Both the position numbers and the translations under genes were made by a program. Below the pieces are notes generated by a model, which searched no databases, was not told the origin of the DNA, and worked only from the letters and a program-made list of their open reading frames with translations. Shown piece by piece: positions 15,366 through 27,575 of a stretch of DNA of 64,000 nucleotides. Source of the stretch: Diphasiastrum complanatum (lineage: Eukaryota; Streptophyta; Lycopodiopsida; Lycopodiales; Lycopodiaceae); contig MU832066.1 in the NCBI GenBank assembly GCA_029204225.1, positions 25,124 to 89,123 on the forward strand. Direction: 5' to 3'. The first letter of the stretch is position 1, and each line of letters starts with the position of its first letter.

Positions 15366-16424
15366 GTGGCGAGATGGATGAGTCCTTAGCTGGACGTTTG
15401 GAAAATCTTCACTTTTGAGTTGTCAATTATATTTTTTTCAATGTTGTCAGGAAAGAACTTGAACGGGCTTGGATTTGCAACATAAGAAACAACTGTGTAG
15501 CCAAGTAGGCACACTTCCAATGTTTCAAGGCTTTGCTACATTGTGTGCATTCATCAATGACTTCTAGAATGCATGTGCCCAATTTTTTCCCACTATTTTT
15601 GATTATAAATAAGGTTGATCAAGACAGATACACATCCAATGCCTCCAACATCAAGCAACACTTATCGAGAGGTTGTAAAGAAATTCAATTTCAGCAAGCT
15701 AACAAACGTCCTCTTTTGCTACATTATATCACAAACTGAGGGCTTGATTATTCAAGTATCAGCGTATGAGTTTTGCTCACTACGGTGGTGAGTTTCGGGT
15801 GAAAGTAGTACAACTGATATCTCTCTCTTCATAGCATTGTTTATTGAAATTCTTTTAGAAAGTTGATCATGCACAATTTGAAACTTGGTAGAAAACTCAA
15901 ATAGTCAAACATATATTTGAAGTACTTTAAGCTAAGTTTGTCAGAAGATATTTAAAGGACTACCATGCATGGGAAAGTAGGTAGAGGCACACATGTGGGA
16001 GTTGACAAAAGCCCATTTCTCACTTGCAGATCCATAGCTAGTAGAGGCGGAGTAGGAATCAACACAGGCAAAGCAATGTTCGGGAAACCTTTTTGAGGTT
16101 TCCCTCCAAAAACCGACATGTGAAAAAGTTCTTCGGTCTCTATTGAGTGACAAGCTCTTACTTGCTGGTTTTCCTTTATAAAACCCAAGATTTATGACCA
16201 AAAAAATCTTGTACAATTTTTGCCATGCCGATTTTTGGGAAAAGATGTCGGTTCCATTCTTGAACTATGTCGACTTTCCCGAACACTGAGGCAGAGAGAC
16301 ATTTGCAAGCTGAGGCTGGCAGCTATGATCCACATCTCCATCGCTGAGCTGTGACAAACATGCATCCGTAGCAGGAACATCTCCACATCCGCTCACCCTA
16401 CTTCCTCCAGAGTTGTTGATAATA
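15366..16424. other. Spacer; possible minus-strand coding remnant
   Basis: Mostly AT-rich sequence without a recognised gene. On the minus strand, 16,188-15,952 is open for 78 codons (includes KGFPNIALPVLIPTPPLL) and overlaps a second open frame. The Pro/Leu-rich wording is protein-like, but no family comes to mind and no start or splice context supports it. Confidence 0.25.
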
Positions 16425-18243
16425 TTTTTAACGTTGCCTTGCCATAATTGATGGTCGTTGAACCAGGTGTAAAGGTCACTAAGAAGATCTTTCTTAAGCA
16501 CAAATGATAGTGAGTAAGATCCCTTTTTATGGCTGAATTTTTTTATGAGTCTCATTTATGCATCTTTGTGGGTCATAGTTTATCTTCTCAAAAAACTTCA
16601 TGAACTTTCTATGACAATATTTTTTTTTATGGACTTCCGAATTCATACTTGGCCAAAAAAATAGGTGAGGTCACTATCAAATATCATGATATGAAAAAAC
16701 AAAGGCAAGGTCGCTTCCAAAGTTCATAATGTGATTTTCAATGTCTTATGCCCATTTTTGTACTCTCACATATACGATGGGAAGCTCATAGTTTCTTAAG
16801 GAAGGGAAACCTTTGCAAGGTCTAACCATCTTCAACAATGTGAATGAATCTTGTGAGCAAATCCTTTAATATGGTGTTTACACGTTCTACAACTTCATGG
16901 TGGCCTATATCTACTCCGTCGTTTCATGATTTCCATTGAAGGGGTTTTGAGATTCATTTATGTGTGAAAGATGGCTATTTCATTGCACATCCATAGTCTG
17001 GTGGAGCTTGGTTTAGGTTATCCATTGTGGATGTTTTTGTTGCTATCTTTGTAGTTGTGTGGTGTCTCTCTAGCTCTGGTCCTTTTAATTCCTTTTGTCT
17101 GTTTCTCCTTATAATAGTAATAACAAGTAACAAAGCATGAGCTTCATCTTTTCTTTGTTCTAATTCTGGTTATCGAATTTGGGTTTACGTTAGTGGACCT
17201 CTTTGAAATGCCTTTCCAAAAAGGATTTGAAATGGGAAAGTATTGACAACCTTGGGACAAAATACGCGAAACAGTTTTAGTTGTTTTTTACTTTACTTTT
17301 TTGGATTTGCCTTCTGTTATGACATAAACAAGTGCTTTTTTCATGTTAACGTGAAGTTTTTTGAAATGGGAAATGGCGGAGAGACTCATTTTTAAAAGCT
17401 TTTATAATTTTTTACAAATTTACGTTAATTTTGAATCTTAATTTTTTTTAATTAACTGATTATTTCTAAAATGTTGCATTTTGCAAATGTTTTAAATGTG
17501 AGTTGAAGATTCTAAAATTTGTGTACTAAAATCATGAAAATTTACAAAAAGTAACATTCATGGAATTTGTTGTGATGAATAATATAATTGCCTAAATATG
17601 TAAATTTAAAATTTTTCAAAAATATTTAGTTAATTTTTTTTCAAAAACATGCACTTAAAGGATTTCAATATTTGTTTGAAAGTTTGTTTTCAATTAGATA
17701 CTAAAATTTTAACATTTGTAAACAATATTGTAAAATGTAAAATTTAAATAAAACTCTAAACTCAAGTATTGTCCGATATCATTCATTTGAAGTAGTACAA
17801 AAATTGACTTGAAATTTATTTTTTTTAGAAAATTATTGCAATTCACAAGAAAGACAAATTTCATTTTTGAAATAGACTACAAAAATTTTTTTCTAAATTA
17901 TTTTAATATTGTCTGGCTTAGAATCAAAAGTTTTTACTAAGTCGTTTGGATCGACTTCAGCGGTTTCTTGAACAACTGCTGAGGGGACAGATGGAGCCTC
18001 TTGAGAGAGCAACCTCTATAATAATGTTGTACTCTTGATCTACAACCTTTGCTAGGACCCTCATCACCTGCAATTCCGAAAGTTCATCATGACAACAGAG
18101 ACTCAAGGCCTACAAACTTAAACCTTGGATTTGTCCTGGCCATACTAAGGTAATCATGATCCACACGTGCATATAGCACCAAAAGGTATCACAAATTGGC
18201 ATATTGTTCATAAACCTGATTGCAAAAGCCCCTTTCAACCCTA
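16425..18243. repeat. Segmental duplication, copy A, left block
   Basis: This AT-rich block recurs in the same orientation at 46,249-48,200, starting with ATTTTTAACGTTGCCTTGCC and ending with AAATTTTATTTCAAGCTC. By eye the copies differ by about 4-7% plus indels; one 125-bp stretch (about 47,889-48,012) is in copy B only. Function is unknown. A minus-strand phrase VQETAEVDPNDLV (near 17,960) is kept in both copies, so the source may once have been coding. Confidence 0.9.
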
Positions 18244-18259
18244 AATTTTATTTCAAGCT

Positions 18260-18886
18260 CGTTATAATGATAATAAACTAATGAATCTCATATGGAAAAA
18301 TCAGAACCAAAACATACTCAATGGATCAATTAGATCTAGAGGTAAATTTGGTTGCACATCTAGTTCATCAATAATGTAGAAAATCATGCATCTTACATGC
18401 TAGAACATGGAAAAACATGCAAATCTCATTATAATCACTATGGTCCAATATAATATAATACAACAACAGTAGTACATCAGCCTTCACACTTGTGAACTCA
18501 AGAACAACAAGAAAATTAGCATTCTACACATAAAAAATCAAGATATCAAGAGGAGAAGGGCTAGAAGAAGACAATTGCATAGAAGATAAATGTTTTCTAG
18601 ATGAAGAGAGAACTCTTGAATACATTCTCCATGCTGGCACAATTATTTATAGCATCAAATGTGTCATTTTGGCCACTTGCCAAAAATTGCCCTAAACTAG
18701 TAGTTTCTAGGTACTTCACCAAAAGCCTAGATTTTCATGACTAGATGCAATGTATCTCATCTAACCAATAGAAACACTTTTCTTAGTCCTAAAAACATAA
18801 AAAGTCTTTCTCTAAGTTGAAAATTCACTCTGGCCTCAATATTGCCAAATTAGATCAACTTAATTAGTTGACAGTTTGCACACTCC
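18260..18886 (-). mobile_element. LTR remnant, minus orientation (fossil)
   Basis: On the minus strand a purine tract TTGAAGAGGGAGTG (18,900-18,887) is followed by LTR-like sequence with a TATA-type GCTATAAATAATTG near 18,645. The inner end of the element (above 18,900) has no recognisable RNase H. Family is uncertain; the tract resembles that of the neighbouring Copia pieces. The lower boundary is approximate. The block is absent from duplication copy B. Confidence 0.5.
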
Positions 18887-19189
18887 CTCTTCAAAAATGC
18901 TCAAAATAGAAACATTTATAATCTATATAATTAATAGTGTCCATGTTGGATGCTTTACTATTTCTTACATCAATTTTACATATGAAGATGAAACTAGTAG
19001 ATGAAGAAGAACATAGAATGTAAAGATTATGATACCTCCATGCTTCCACTCTGATATCTTTGGAAAATAACACAACAAACAAGCAATGAATGTGAGTGAT
19101 CAACAAATTCTTGCATGCTTCCTCCATATTTGTCCTTTCTTGAAATGTTTCTTCCATAAAACTTCATGAATGAGCCTCCATCTCCATCT

Positions 19190-19345
19190 TATTTGATGTT
19201 TGATCAAGTTCTTATTGAGTTTGTATCTCTTTCAATAAGTAGATGCTGATGTTTCTATGTTGCAAATGTGTAGATTGTGTTGACTTTTATACCAAAGATC
19301 AAGAGGACAAATTTGAATCTTAGTGATTCATATTTCTTCACACTT
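19190..19345 (+). mobile_element. LTR 3' end fragment, plus orientation (fossil)
   Basis: The stretch TGATGTTTGATCAAG ... GATTCATATTTCTTCACA matches, on the opposite strand, the LTR end next to the primer site at 21,787-21,870. It also matches the minus-oriented LTR at 52.1 kb. It points the other way from the LTR at 19,550-20,036, so this area was rearranged or received two insertions. Confidence 0.6.
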
Positions 19346-19549
19346 ACTTTACTCATTCTATATCATGTTTAAGCAATTTCATGTGGATGTGTGCAAATTG
19401 TCAAGATATGATGAAACTAGTCACGTTGTTCTTCATTATTTTGGTTTTGAAGATGGACTAGTGTTCTTGGCTGGTTTTGCTGATGAAAATGAAGCTAAGG
19501 AAGGTTCATTATGTCATTCATGCATCCACAAGTTCTCAAGTGTGAAATG

Positions 19550-21870
19550 AAGTTGTCGTCTGTACAAAAATAGTAAGCCACTGTATTTCACACGTGTGGT
19601 TCTGAATATAGCATAAAATGAGCATTCTACAGACAAGATTGCAAGATATCACCAATATAGTGCACCAATGGATAGATGAACCCAAGAGAACTCATGTATA
19701 AGCATGAAATGAGATGCGAGAGAGAGAAAGATTCACTTTCCATGTGTGTACAGCCATAGGTAGCAGATCCATGTCTCATTAATGATCTTGGTTTTCCTCC
19801 ATATAAAACATCCTACCAATAATGTGGACTAGATTCAATGTCTCCAACATTCAAATTTGAATCTACCAAACTCGACCTTCTACTATTTCCATCACTTTTT
19901 AAAAGTGGTAATTCAAATAACTTTGAACTAAAAGAACTTTGAAATGACAATCTCCAAGATTAATATGAAAATTGGCCTCAATTGCCAAATAAACAAATAT
20001 GACCAAAATTGACTAAACTAGTTAAAATCTTTCACACTCCCTCTTCAACTAGTTTTAGCATAGACTTTGAGAATACTCAAGTGAAGTCCTTCATAAACAA
20101 GCCTTTTCCCAATGCTTTGGTAAAGATATCAACTACACATTCCCTTTAAGAAACATGTTGAAGCTCCACCTCCTTTGCCATGACTTGCTCCCCCACAAAG
20201 TGAAATGCCATCTCAATATGCTTGCTCCTAGCATGAAATATAGGACTGCTTGCCAACTTTTGGGCTGATAGGTTATCACAAAAGATGATTGGGCTCTCTG
20301 AAAAGTCCAACAAGTGAAGATCCTTGATCATCCTCTTGATCCATACCATCTCTTTTGTGCAATGAGTAAGTGCTTTGTACTCAGCCTCACTAGATGACAA
20401 TGAGATAGTGGCTTGTTTCTTCAACATCCATGATATAGCTCCATCACCTATGAAAATACATTGTGCACTTATGGATTTCCTATCCATTTGATCTCCAGCA
20501 AAGTCCGAATCTAAAAATCCAAAAAAGTTAGGTGATGATCCCTCATACAATATGCCAAAATCTCAAGTTCCCATGATGTATCTCAAAACTCTCTTTCCAA
20601 GCTTCCAATGCTCTTCACTAGAATCTTGCATAAATTGGCTTAATCTACCAACACAATAGCTTAGATCTGGTCTTGTGATGGTTAGATATATAAGTTAGCC
20701 AACTAGCTTTCTATAGAGAGTAATGTCCTTGAAGGATCTTTCATTACCTCTTATAGTTAGCTTTACATTTGACTCCATAGGTGACTTTTTATCTACCATA
20801 TGAAATCTTTTTGGAATAGCATACTTCTATTGACAAATGAAAGTAGATTGAGAAGATCTAATCACTTCTATTCCTAAAATTTAATGCAAATGACCAAGAT
20901 CATGCACCTCATGTGAAAAAAGACATATCTTTCTATGTTGACTTTGGGGGCTATGCTCACTTTATTCCATCGTACATAATTAAGGTATGTGAATTGAGCA
21001 CATGACCTTGTAGAATAGGTCAAGTTTGTGTTAGATAGATTTAGTTGTGTTAGCATGCAAAATGTTAGGTGACATGCAAAGTTAGGTAAAATACAACATG
21101 CAAACTAGCATACATGATCTACACATGTCTAGTTCATCTAGAAAAGTGACATGCAATCCATGCAACACCATGCATGAACTCAAGTCTCATCTTGTAATTT
21201 AGGTTTATGATCTTGAAGAATTCCGATTTCACAAGTGGCTTACTAGATTTGGCCAATTTTTTATGGATTAGGAAGGCTTCATTGGAGGCTACAAGATTCT
21301 ATATCAATAGACCATTGCATGTAGAATTTGAGATATTCATTTTTTTGTGATTTTGTCAAAACCCTAATTTTGATATCTTGTGAGCTGTGTGATTGCAGAT
21401 GAATGATCAAACAACAATCTTACTTGACAATTCAAGACAAGAGCACAAAAGCATATCATAGACTCAAAAAACTAAGTACTCACTATGAGAGATAATGTTC
21501 AAAAAAGTTTCTAACTTTTTACTGTGAAGAAAACTCCTTGCTCTCTGGTAGAGAGATAATGTACAAGCAAAAGCTCTCGAGTAGAGAGAGAAACCTCAAT
21601 TCTCATAAAAAAATTACAATATGAATAACTAGCCAAACTGAGTTTTGATCTACAAAAAATCAACTATACATATGCAAAATTCTTGATTTTTGAGTAGAAG
21701 CTCTTCTAGCATGCTCTAGACCTCCAAATCCTTGATAGATGTGCTTGATCCTTTCAAAATCTACAATACAAGCTCTGATACCATGTTAAGAAATATGAAT
21801 CACTAAGATTCAAATTTGTCCTCTTGATCTTTGGTATGAAAGTCAACACAATCGACACATTTGCAACATA
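19550..21870 (-). mobile_element. Copia element, minus strand, with LTR pieces at both ends and RT/RNase H (fossil)
   Basis: Read from the right: LTR end (21,870-21,787), primer site TGGTATCAGAGC (complement of 21,785-21,774), an untranslated stretch, then the RT C-terminus and RNase H (20,880-20,146; FFGFLDSDFAGDQMDRKSIS, SLSSSEAEYKALTHCTKEM, ARSKHIEMAFHFV). The purine tract TTGAAGAGGGAGTGTG (about 20,050) and the LTR (20,036 down to about 19,550) follow. No gag, protease or integrase is recognised. The RNase H text is well preserved, so the element is not very old. It is broken, with several breaks. Confidence 0.85.
20225..21072. repeat. Segmental duplication, copy A, right block
   Basis: This block recurs at about 48,203-49,066 in the same orientation and lies inside the minus-strand Copia. 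By eye the two copies are about 99% identical over long runs, much closer than the left block. The right limit is the shared text AGCATGCAAAATGTTAGGTG. Confidence 0.92.
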
Positions 21871-24800
21871 GAAAAATCAGCATGTATTGTTTCTATTGTG
21901 GAGTCAAAAGACATTTTGTTAGTGATTGCTTCAAGAAGAAGAGAGATCAAGCTGAGAAACAAACCAATCTAACTCTTGATGAAAATGGTATTGATGAACA
22001 AAATTCAAATGATGTTTTTGGTATGTCATCATGTTTGTTGTCCAATCATGGAGATATTGATCCTTGTTGGACTGATAGTGGAGCTACATCACATATGACA
22101 TATACTAAGGAGTATTATTCATCATTAATGGAATTTGAATGTGACAAAAAATGTGATCTACATGCCAATGATGGTGAGTGTGAAATCCAAGGGATTGTCA
22201 CAATTCCTATTTTCCTCTTTACTAATAGGAATGTGAATTTGAAGGATGTTTTGTTCATTCCATCTATCACTAAGAACCTTCATAGTGTGATTCAAATGAT
22301 TGACAAGGGATTCAAAGTGGAGTTTGTTGGTCATACTTGTTTGAAAGAAAGAGATTGGGGCATCTCAACTACAAGTCATTAGAGGTGATGGCAAAGAGGC
22401 AAGTTGTGTTTGGTCTTCCCCATTCTTTCTCAAACATTAAACATGTTTATGAGCAACAAGCTTTACCAAAGTCACATAGGTTATCTTACAAGAGATATCC
22501 GTCAAGGTCAAGTAAGCCTTTTCAACTTGTGCATTCGGACATTCATGGTGTTACTACAATTAGCAATGGCAGTGCTAGATGTATGTGACTTTTATTGATG
22601 ATTTTAGTAGATTTTGGTGGGTGTATCTACTAAAGAGCAAAGATGAGGTGTTTGATGTCTTTGTCAAGTTCAAGATGGCAAGGGAAGTCCAATTTTCTAC
22701 AAAGATCAAGTGCTTGAGGAGTGACCATGGTAGTGAGTACATTTTTACCAAGTTCAAATCATTTTGTGATGCAAATGGGCTCAAGAGGGAGTACACAAGC
22801 CCAAGGACACCACAACAAAAATACAAAATGGAGTGGCCAAGGGGAAGAATAGAACGATATGTGAAGGAGCCAAAGCCATGAGGTTAGGTGCAAATCTTTC
22901 TAAATCCTTTTAGGATCAAGCTTTGTTGTGTGCTAATTTTCTATACAATAGGTGGCCGAGTGTGGTATTGGATGGAAAAACCTCTTTTGAAGTCTTGTTT
23001 GTTAGGAGGCCGAGTGTCAATTTTTTCAAAACTTTTGGATGCATTTGCTATATCAACATTACTCTTGATGACATGACAAAGGAGGATCCATCTTCAAAGA
23101 AAGGTATATTTGTTGGTTATAGTGAGGTGAGCAAGGCTTACAAAGTATTTATTAATTCAACTAAAAAAGTGGTCACTGGAAGAGATCTCATTTTTTATGA
23201 AGGAAACTTTCCAAAAGTTTCTTCAAGTGGTGGTGTTGACATTGGATCTAACATTCTTGATGTTGATGACATTGATGATACTTTGGATGTTGATGTTGAA
23301 AAAATCAAAAGCCAAGGAGGACATCAAGGCAAAGACAACAACCTTTGAGGCTCACTTATGATGAAAAGAGTAAGCAAGTTGTTGGTGGTACAAGCTATGC
23401 TTTTCTAACCTCTTTTGATGAACCTAGATGTGTATATGAAGAAAGACAAAAAGATGTAATGCAAGTGGATCTTCAAAGTGAAGACAAACCAAGATGGATC
23501 AATCAACAAGTACAAGGCAAGGTTGGTGGCAAAAAGATATGCTCAAGAACATGGTATTGACTATGATGAGGCCTTTGCACCTGTGGTAAAGAGGTAAGCA
23601 TTTGGGTCATCATATCTCTTGCAACACTTTTTGGATGAGATCTATGGCAATTGGATATCACTAATGCCTTCATGAATGGAGATCTTGAGGAGGAGGTGTT
23701 TATGGAGCAACTCAAGGGCTATATTTCACATGGCAAGCCTAATCATGTGTGTTTTCTACAAAAGAGTTTGTATGGACTTAAGCAAGCACCAACGAGTTGG
23801 TATGCTAAGCATACCTTTCTACTTTTTCAAAACCTCATAATGAGTGAGTATGATCATTCACTTTACTATGAATCTGTTGGAAATGATGTTACCATTCTTC
23901 TAATCTATGTGGATGATATCATTTTGAGTGGAGGCAACAATCAAGATATTGATGATATCAAGATTGCACTCAAAAAGGAGTTTGATGTGTATGATTTTGG
24001 TCTTTTGTATTATATCTTGGGAATAGAGGTATTTAGAACTTTTCATTTGTCAAGAGAAGTATGCTAGTAATTCTAGGACATTACTCTCTATAGGAATCTA
24101 GTTGGATCACTCATATATCTAACCATCACAAGACCTGATCTTAGCTATGGTGTTGGTAGATTAAGTCAATTTATGCATGATCCTCAGTGTGGAGCATTGG
24201 AAGCTAGGCAAGAGAGTATTGAGGTACATCTCGGGTTCTAAAAAATGTTTATAGAGGATTATCACCTAGCTTGTATGGATTTTCAGATTCAAACTTTGTT
24301 GGAGATCAAATGGATAGAAAATCCATAAGTTCTCATGCTATTTTCATAGGTGATGGAGCTATCTCATGGATGTCAAAGAAACAAGCAACAATCTCATTAT
24401 CTTCTAATAAGACTGAGTACAAAGCCTTGACTTCATGCACAAAGAAAATGCTTTGGATCAAAAGGATGGTAATGTATTTTCACTTGCTATATTTCAGAGA
24501 GTCCAATAATCTTTTGTGATAACCTTTCAGCCCAAAGATTGGCAAGCAATCTTATTTTACATGCAAGGAGCAAGCATATTGAAGTGGCTTATCATTTTGT
24601 GAGAGAACAAGTCATGGAAAAGGAGGTGGAGCTTCAACATGTCTCATCAAGGGAGTGTGGCTGGTATCTTCACCAAAGCATTGGGAAATGACTTGTTTAT
24701 GAAGCATAGAACATATCTTGGAGTTTTATCTAAATCTATGCTACAACTAGTTGAAGAGAGAGTGTGAAAAATTCAACTAGTTTAGTTGATTTATTTTGGC

Positions 24801-24880
24801 AACTTAGAGATAGATTTATATTGGTCAATAAAGGACTAAATATAGCAAGTTAGGAGCAAATATCATTTCGTTGTCACTTG
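21871..24880 (+). mobile_element. Copia element, plus strand, gag zinc knuckle to start of 3' LTR (fossil)
   Basis: Parts in order: zinc knuckle CFYCGVKRHFVSDC (about 21,880), protease (CWTDSGATSHMTY, about 22,070), integrase (QLVHSDIHGVTT, FIDDFSRFWWVYLLKSKDEV, about 22,530-22,860), RT (KSLYGLKQAPTSWY, LLIYVDDIILSGG, about 23,640-24,060) and RNase H (FSDSNFVGDQMDRKSIS, SSNKTEYKALTSCTKK, about 24,280-24,600). The purine tract TTGAAGAGAGAGTGTG (about 24,752) and the first part of an LTR follow. LTR text and RNase H wording show it belongs to the same family as the minus-strand piece next to it, in head-to-head placement. It is broken in roughly eight to ten places. Confidence 0.92.
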
Positions 24881-25275
24881 CTAAGCAATGGGGCGTCGGG
24901 CCTATTGTTTCACCAAAATATAGGTTGAATTTAGCTGATCAAACTTCAACCGAACCATATGGACACGTCGGTTAATGCACCCATACCAATTACGGATGAA
25001 GGCATCATGTTGACGATGATTGATGAAGATCAGACTAATGAGCAAATACTTCACTATCTAGATCCACAATCATCCTACCTTATGAGAATACCAAAAGCGA
25101 TTAGCTACCATCGCCTTTTGCACATGTGGATGATGTGGAAATGTGCAAAATTGGACCAAGAATGGATCCTAAAATGATCCACAAGAGTGATTGGATGTTA
25201 GATACAATTGATTTAACTCCAGACATCGCTACAAATTATTGTTTTTCACTCTTATCACATTTGAGCTTAAGGGAG
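24881..25275. other. Unassigned, possible retroelement 3' coding end
   Basis: A short open frame (24,959-25,177) matches no family I know. Near 25,265 a purine run TAAGGGAGAGAGT resembles a polypurine tract, so this could be the end of another element whose LTR follows. The relation to the Copia LTR piece on the left is unclear. Confidence 0.3.
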
Positions 25276-25740
25276 AGAGTTAGAAATCAGAGTTAATCTG
25301 ATATACATTTTATGTAAGCTCTAAATGTGATGATGTAATCAGTGTACTGTTTATTTGGTTTACGTATATGGTTGTGTTTGGGACGTGACCCGTTAGGATA
25401 TATTGATTGGGCACTGATCCCGTAGACGGCTACTTGGGTTAGCCGGGTCGCCACACATAAGAAGAATTAGCATGTACAGAGTTATTTACAGTACTTGCTA
25501 CACTTGGGGGCATGTCCCAAGTTTGTCGGTCGAATTTGGCCATATTGGGCCCGACCTTAGTTTGACAGGTGGTAGGCCAATTTTAGGACACCTGCCTTTT
25601 CATGCAGTTTGTGAATACTCTATATGTACAGTGTTTCTTTGTAATCTATTAACTTTTGTTGTGCCATCTTTGAGAGCTTATGAGGAGAGTGGCTATGGTG
25701 ATTGTGTGATGTGATCTGCATACTGCACTAGATCCTAATA
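25276..25740 (+). mobile_element. Possible LTR or solo LTR-like segment (fossil)
   Basis: The segment follows a purine tract and contains a TATA-like CTCTATATGTACAG near 25,620. It differs in base composition from both flanks (GACGTGACCCGTTAGG, GGGTTAGCCGGGTCGCC). No second copy is in the window, so ends and family cannot be set. Confidence 0.3.
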
Positions 25741-26329
25741 GAATTTCAACTGGTAGACCATGTGGAATTGACTCTCTCGATGTGGGCTGCTATTGACTAT
25801 TTGTGTATGGAGTAAAAAAGAATGTAAATAGTGTTGTCACTTTTTCAATACATAGACTATAATAAGTGTCTGTTTTTTTCATAATTTCAATTAAATTGGG
25901 ATTGTATTTCCTACTTTAGGTCCTTGTATGTAACATGTATTTCTAATTTATGATCTTTTCTTACTTTTCAATTCTACGTTTTGTTTGTTCTGGACTTTGA
26001 TGTACAGTAGTTATGGTGCTTGGATTTACACATACGGCTCTAATGTGTGTGAACTTTTTACAAACATCAAATAAATTGGTTGCATGTCATCTCCTAACAA
26101 CGTGTATACATCATGTCTTAGAAAAAATCCATGTATGTATAACTTATTAAAACTTTTTTTTTTTTTGAAAAATGATTACATGTGGAAGCTTGACATAGAA
26201 AACATCAATAGAATAGTAATTTATGTATCCAAGAGGTTATTTAAAGTAAGAGACAAAGTTAGAAAAAGCTTGTTTGTACATTATGCTCCAATGGAAGTAG
26301 CCAAGTTGAACCAATTCATGTTGTAAGAT
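25741..26329. other. AT-rich spacer
   Basis: No gene or element recognised. The only sizeable frame (26,084-26,326) is low-complexity and unsupported. Confidence 0.5.
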
Positions 26330-26640
26330 CAAGTTGCAAGCCTTGTTGCATATGACTTGTTCAAGATCTTAGATTGATCATCGACCTCAAATGACAAACA
26401 TTTCCCATAAGTACTTGAATAGATAGTAGCTACTTCTCGATCAATCAGAATGGTTTGTGGTAATCCATGGAGGCACAAATTTTTTTTTAAGTTGTGAGCA
26501 CATTGAGCAATAGTTATAGTAGCGTGAACGAGAATGAAGTGTGTTTGCTTCAAGAAATAGTCTACCACGACCAAACAAGCATCATGATTATGTTGTGTAT
26601 GTGAAATTTCTATAATAAAATCTATGAAGATGTTTGTTCA
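26330..26640 (-). mobile_element. Ty3/Gypsy integrase core fragment (fossil)
   Basis: The minus strand reads VVVDYFLKQTHFILVHATIT, then LCLHGLPQTILIDRE. These are the first and second catalytic strands of Gypsy integrases (V-V-V-D-R-x-S-K-x-x-H-F; L-H-G-L-P-x-x-I-x-S-D-R). Nothing else of the element remains nearby. It is an old, isolated fragment. Confidence 0.78.
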
Positions 26641-27575
26641 TGGTTTTGAGGTCTTATTTCATCTTTAATTATTTTTTGAGCTAATTTAATTTTATATTTG
26701 TGAACCTTATTCGTAACTCCTCGTAACAATTAATATTAAGGCCTTATTAATGAGAAAGTTGGCTACAATATGTATGCCTTGTCACATACAGTCAACCTTG
26801 GATAAATGTTAGGCCTTGGGAGTAACCAAAAACTAATACAAGGGGTTAACATTATAACAGATAGACATTGTGATCACAAAAAAAAATTAACATATGTCAA
26901 GGGAACATGTATATAGAGAATTTGAGAAAAATTTGAACATTTATGGAGGGAATTGTAGAAAAATGATGATTTATGCATTGCAATAGATTGCGGATGCTAG
27001 TGACGGATGGTGATGCGAGTTGGGCTAGTGATATTGTTGAAGCCCTAAACCTTTGAAAAAAAAAATGCATGTAGTGAAAGCCTTGTTGACAGGCTTAAAA
27101 CCATTTGAATTTCAATGAGATCCTAAACCTTAAAATGGTGCAGTAGACCTTTTATATGTGTAAAATCACACCTATTCAAGTCAACTTCTCTAAGGTGGGA
27201 GTAAATTATTTGAGCAGATAACATCTAACACTTTTGCTTTTCGTAAAGTTTCTTGCGAGTAACAAAAAACGAACTAATATAAAAGGTTAACATCTGTCTG
27301 GAGTTAACTCCACATGACTCAACAAATGGGCCAATGCATCTCGTAATAACCCTACCTTATACATGAAATTTGGACTCCACATACATACAAAGTCAGCTAC
27401 ATGCATAGCTTGACACCCACCTACCAATTTGCCTTGTGGCCTGTGGGGTTCCCCAATCCCTAACTAAGCAAACAACTTCAACAAGGCAGGCTACATACAT
27501 ACACATACTAATACATAGAAACAAGGAAAGAAGATAGATATATCAATCAAAGCGAGATATCTGTTCTGTTTGGAG
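26641..27575. other. Spacer and presumed TSR2 promoter and 5' leader
   Basis: Two diverged copies of GAGTAACAAAAAACTAATA plus AGGTTAACAT occur near 26,820 and 27,250, an old direct repeat about 440 bp apart. The last 200 bases before the TSR2 start carry CATACATA-rich sequence and must hold its leader. No TATA box is convincing. Confidence 0.4.

Noticed and set aside
27030-27125. Telomere-like CCCTAAACC words
   Set aside because: Only isolated words, no tandem array.
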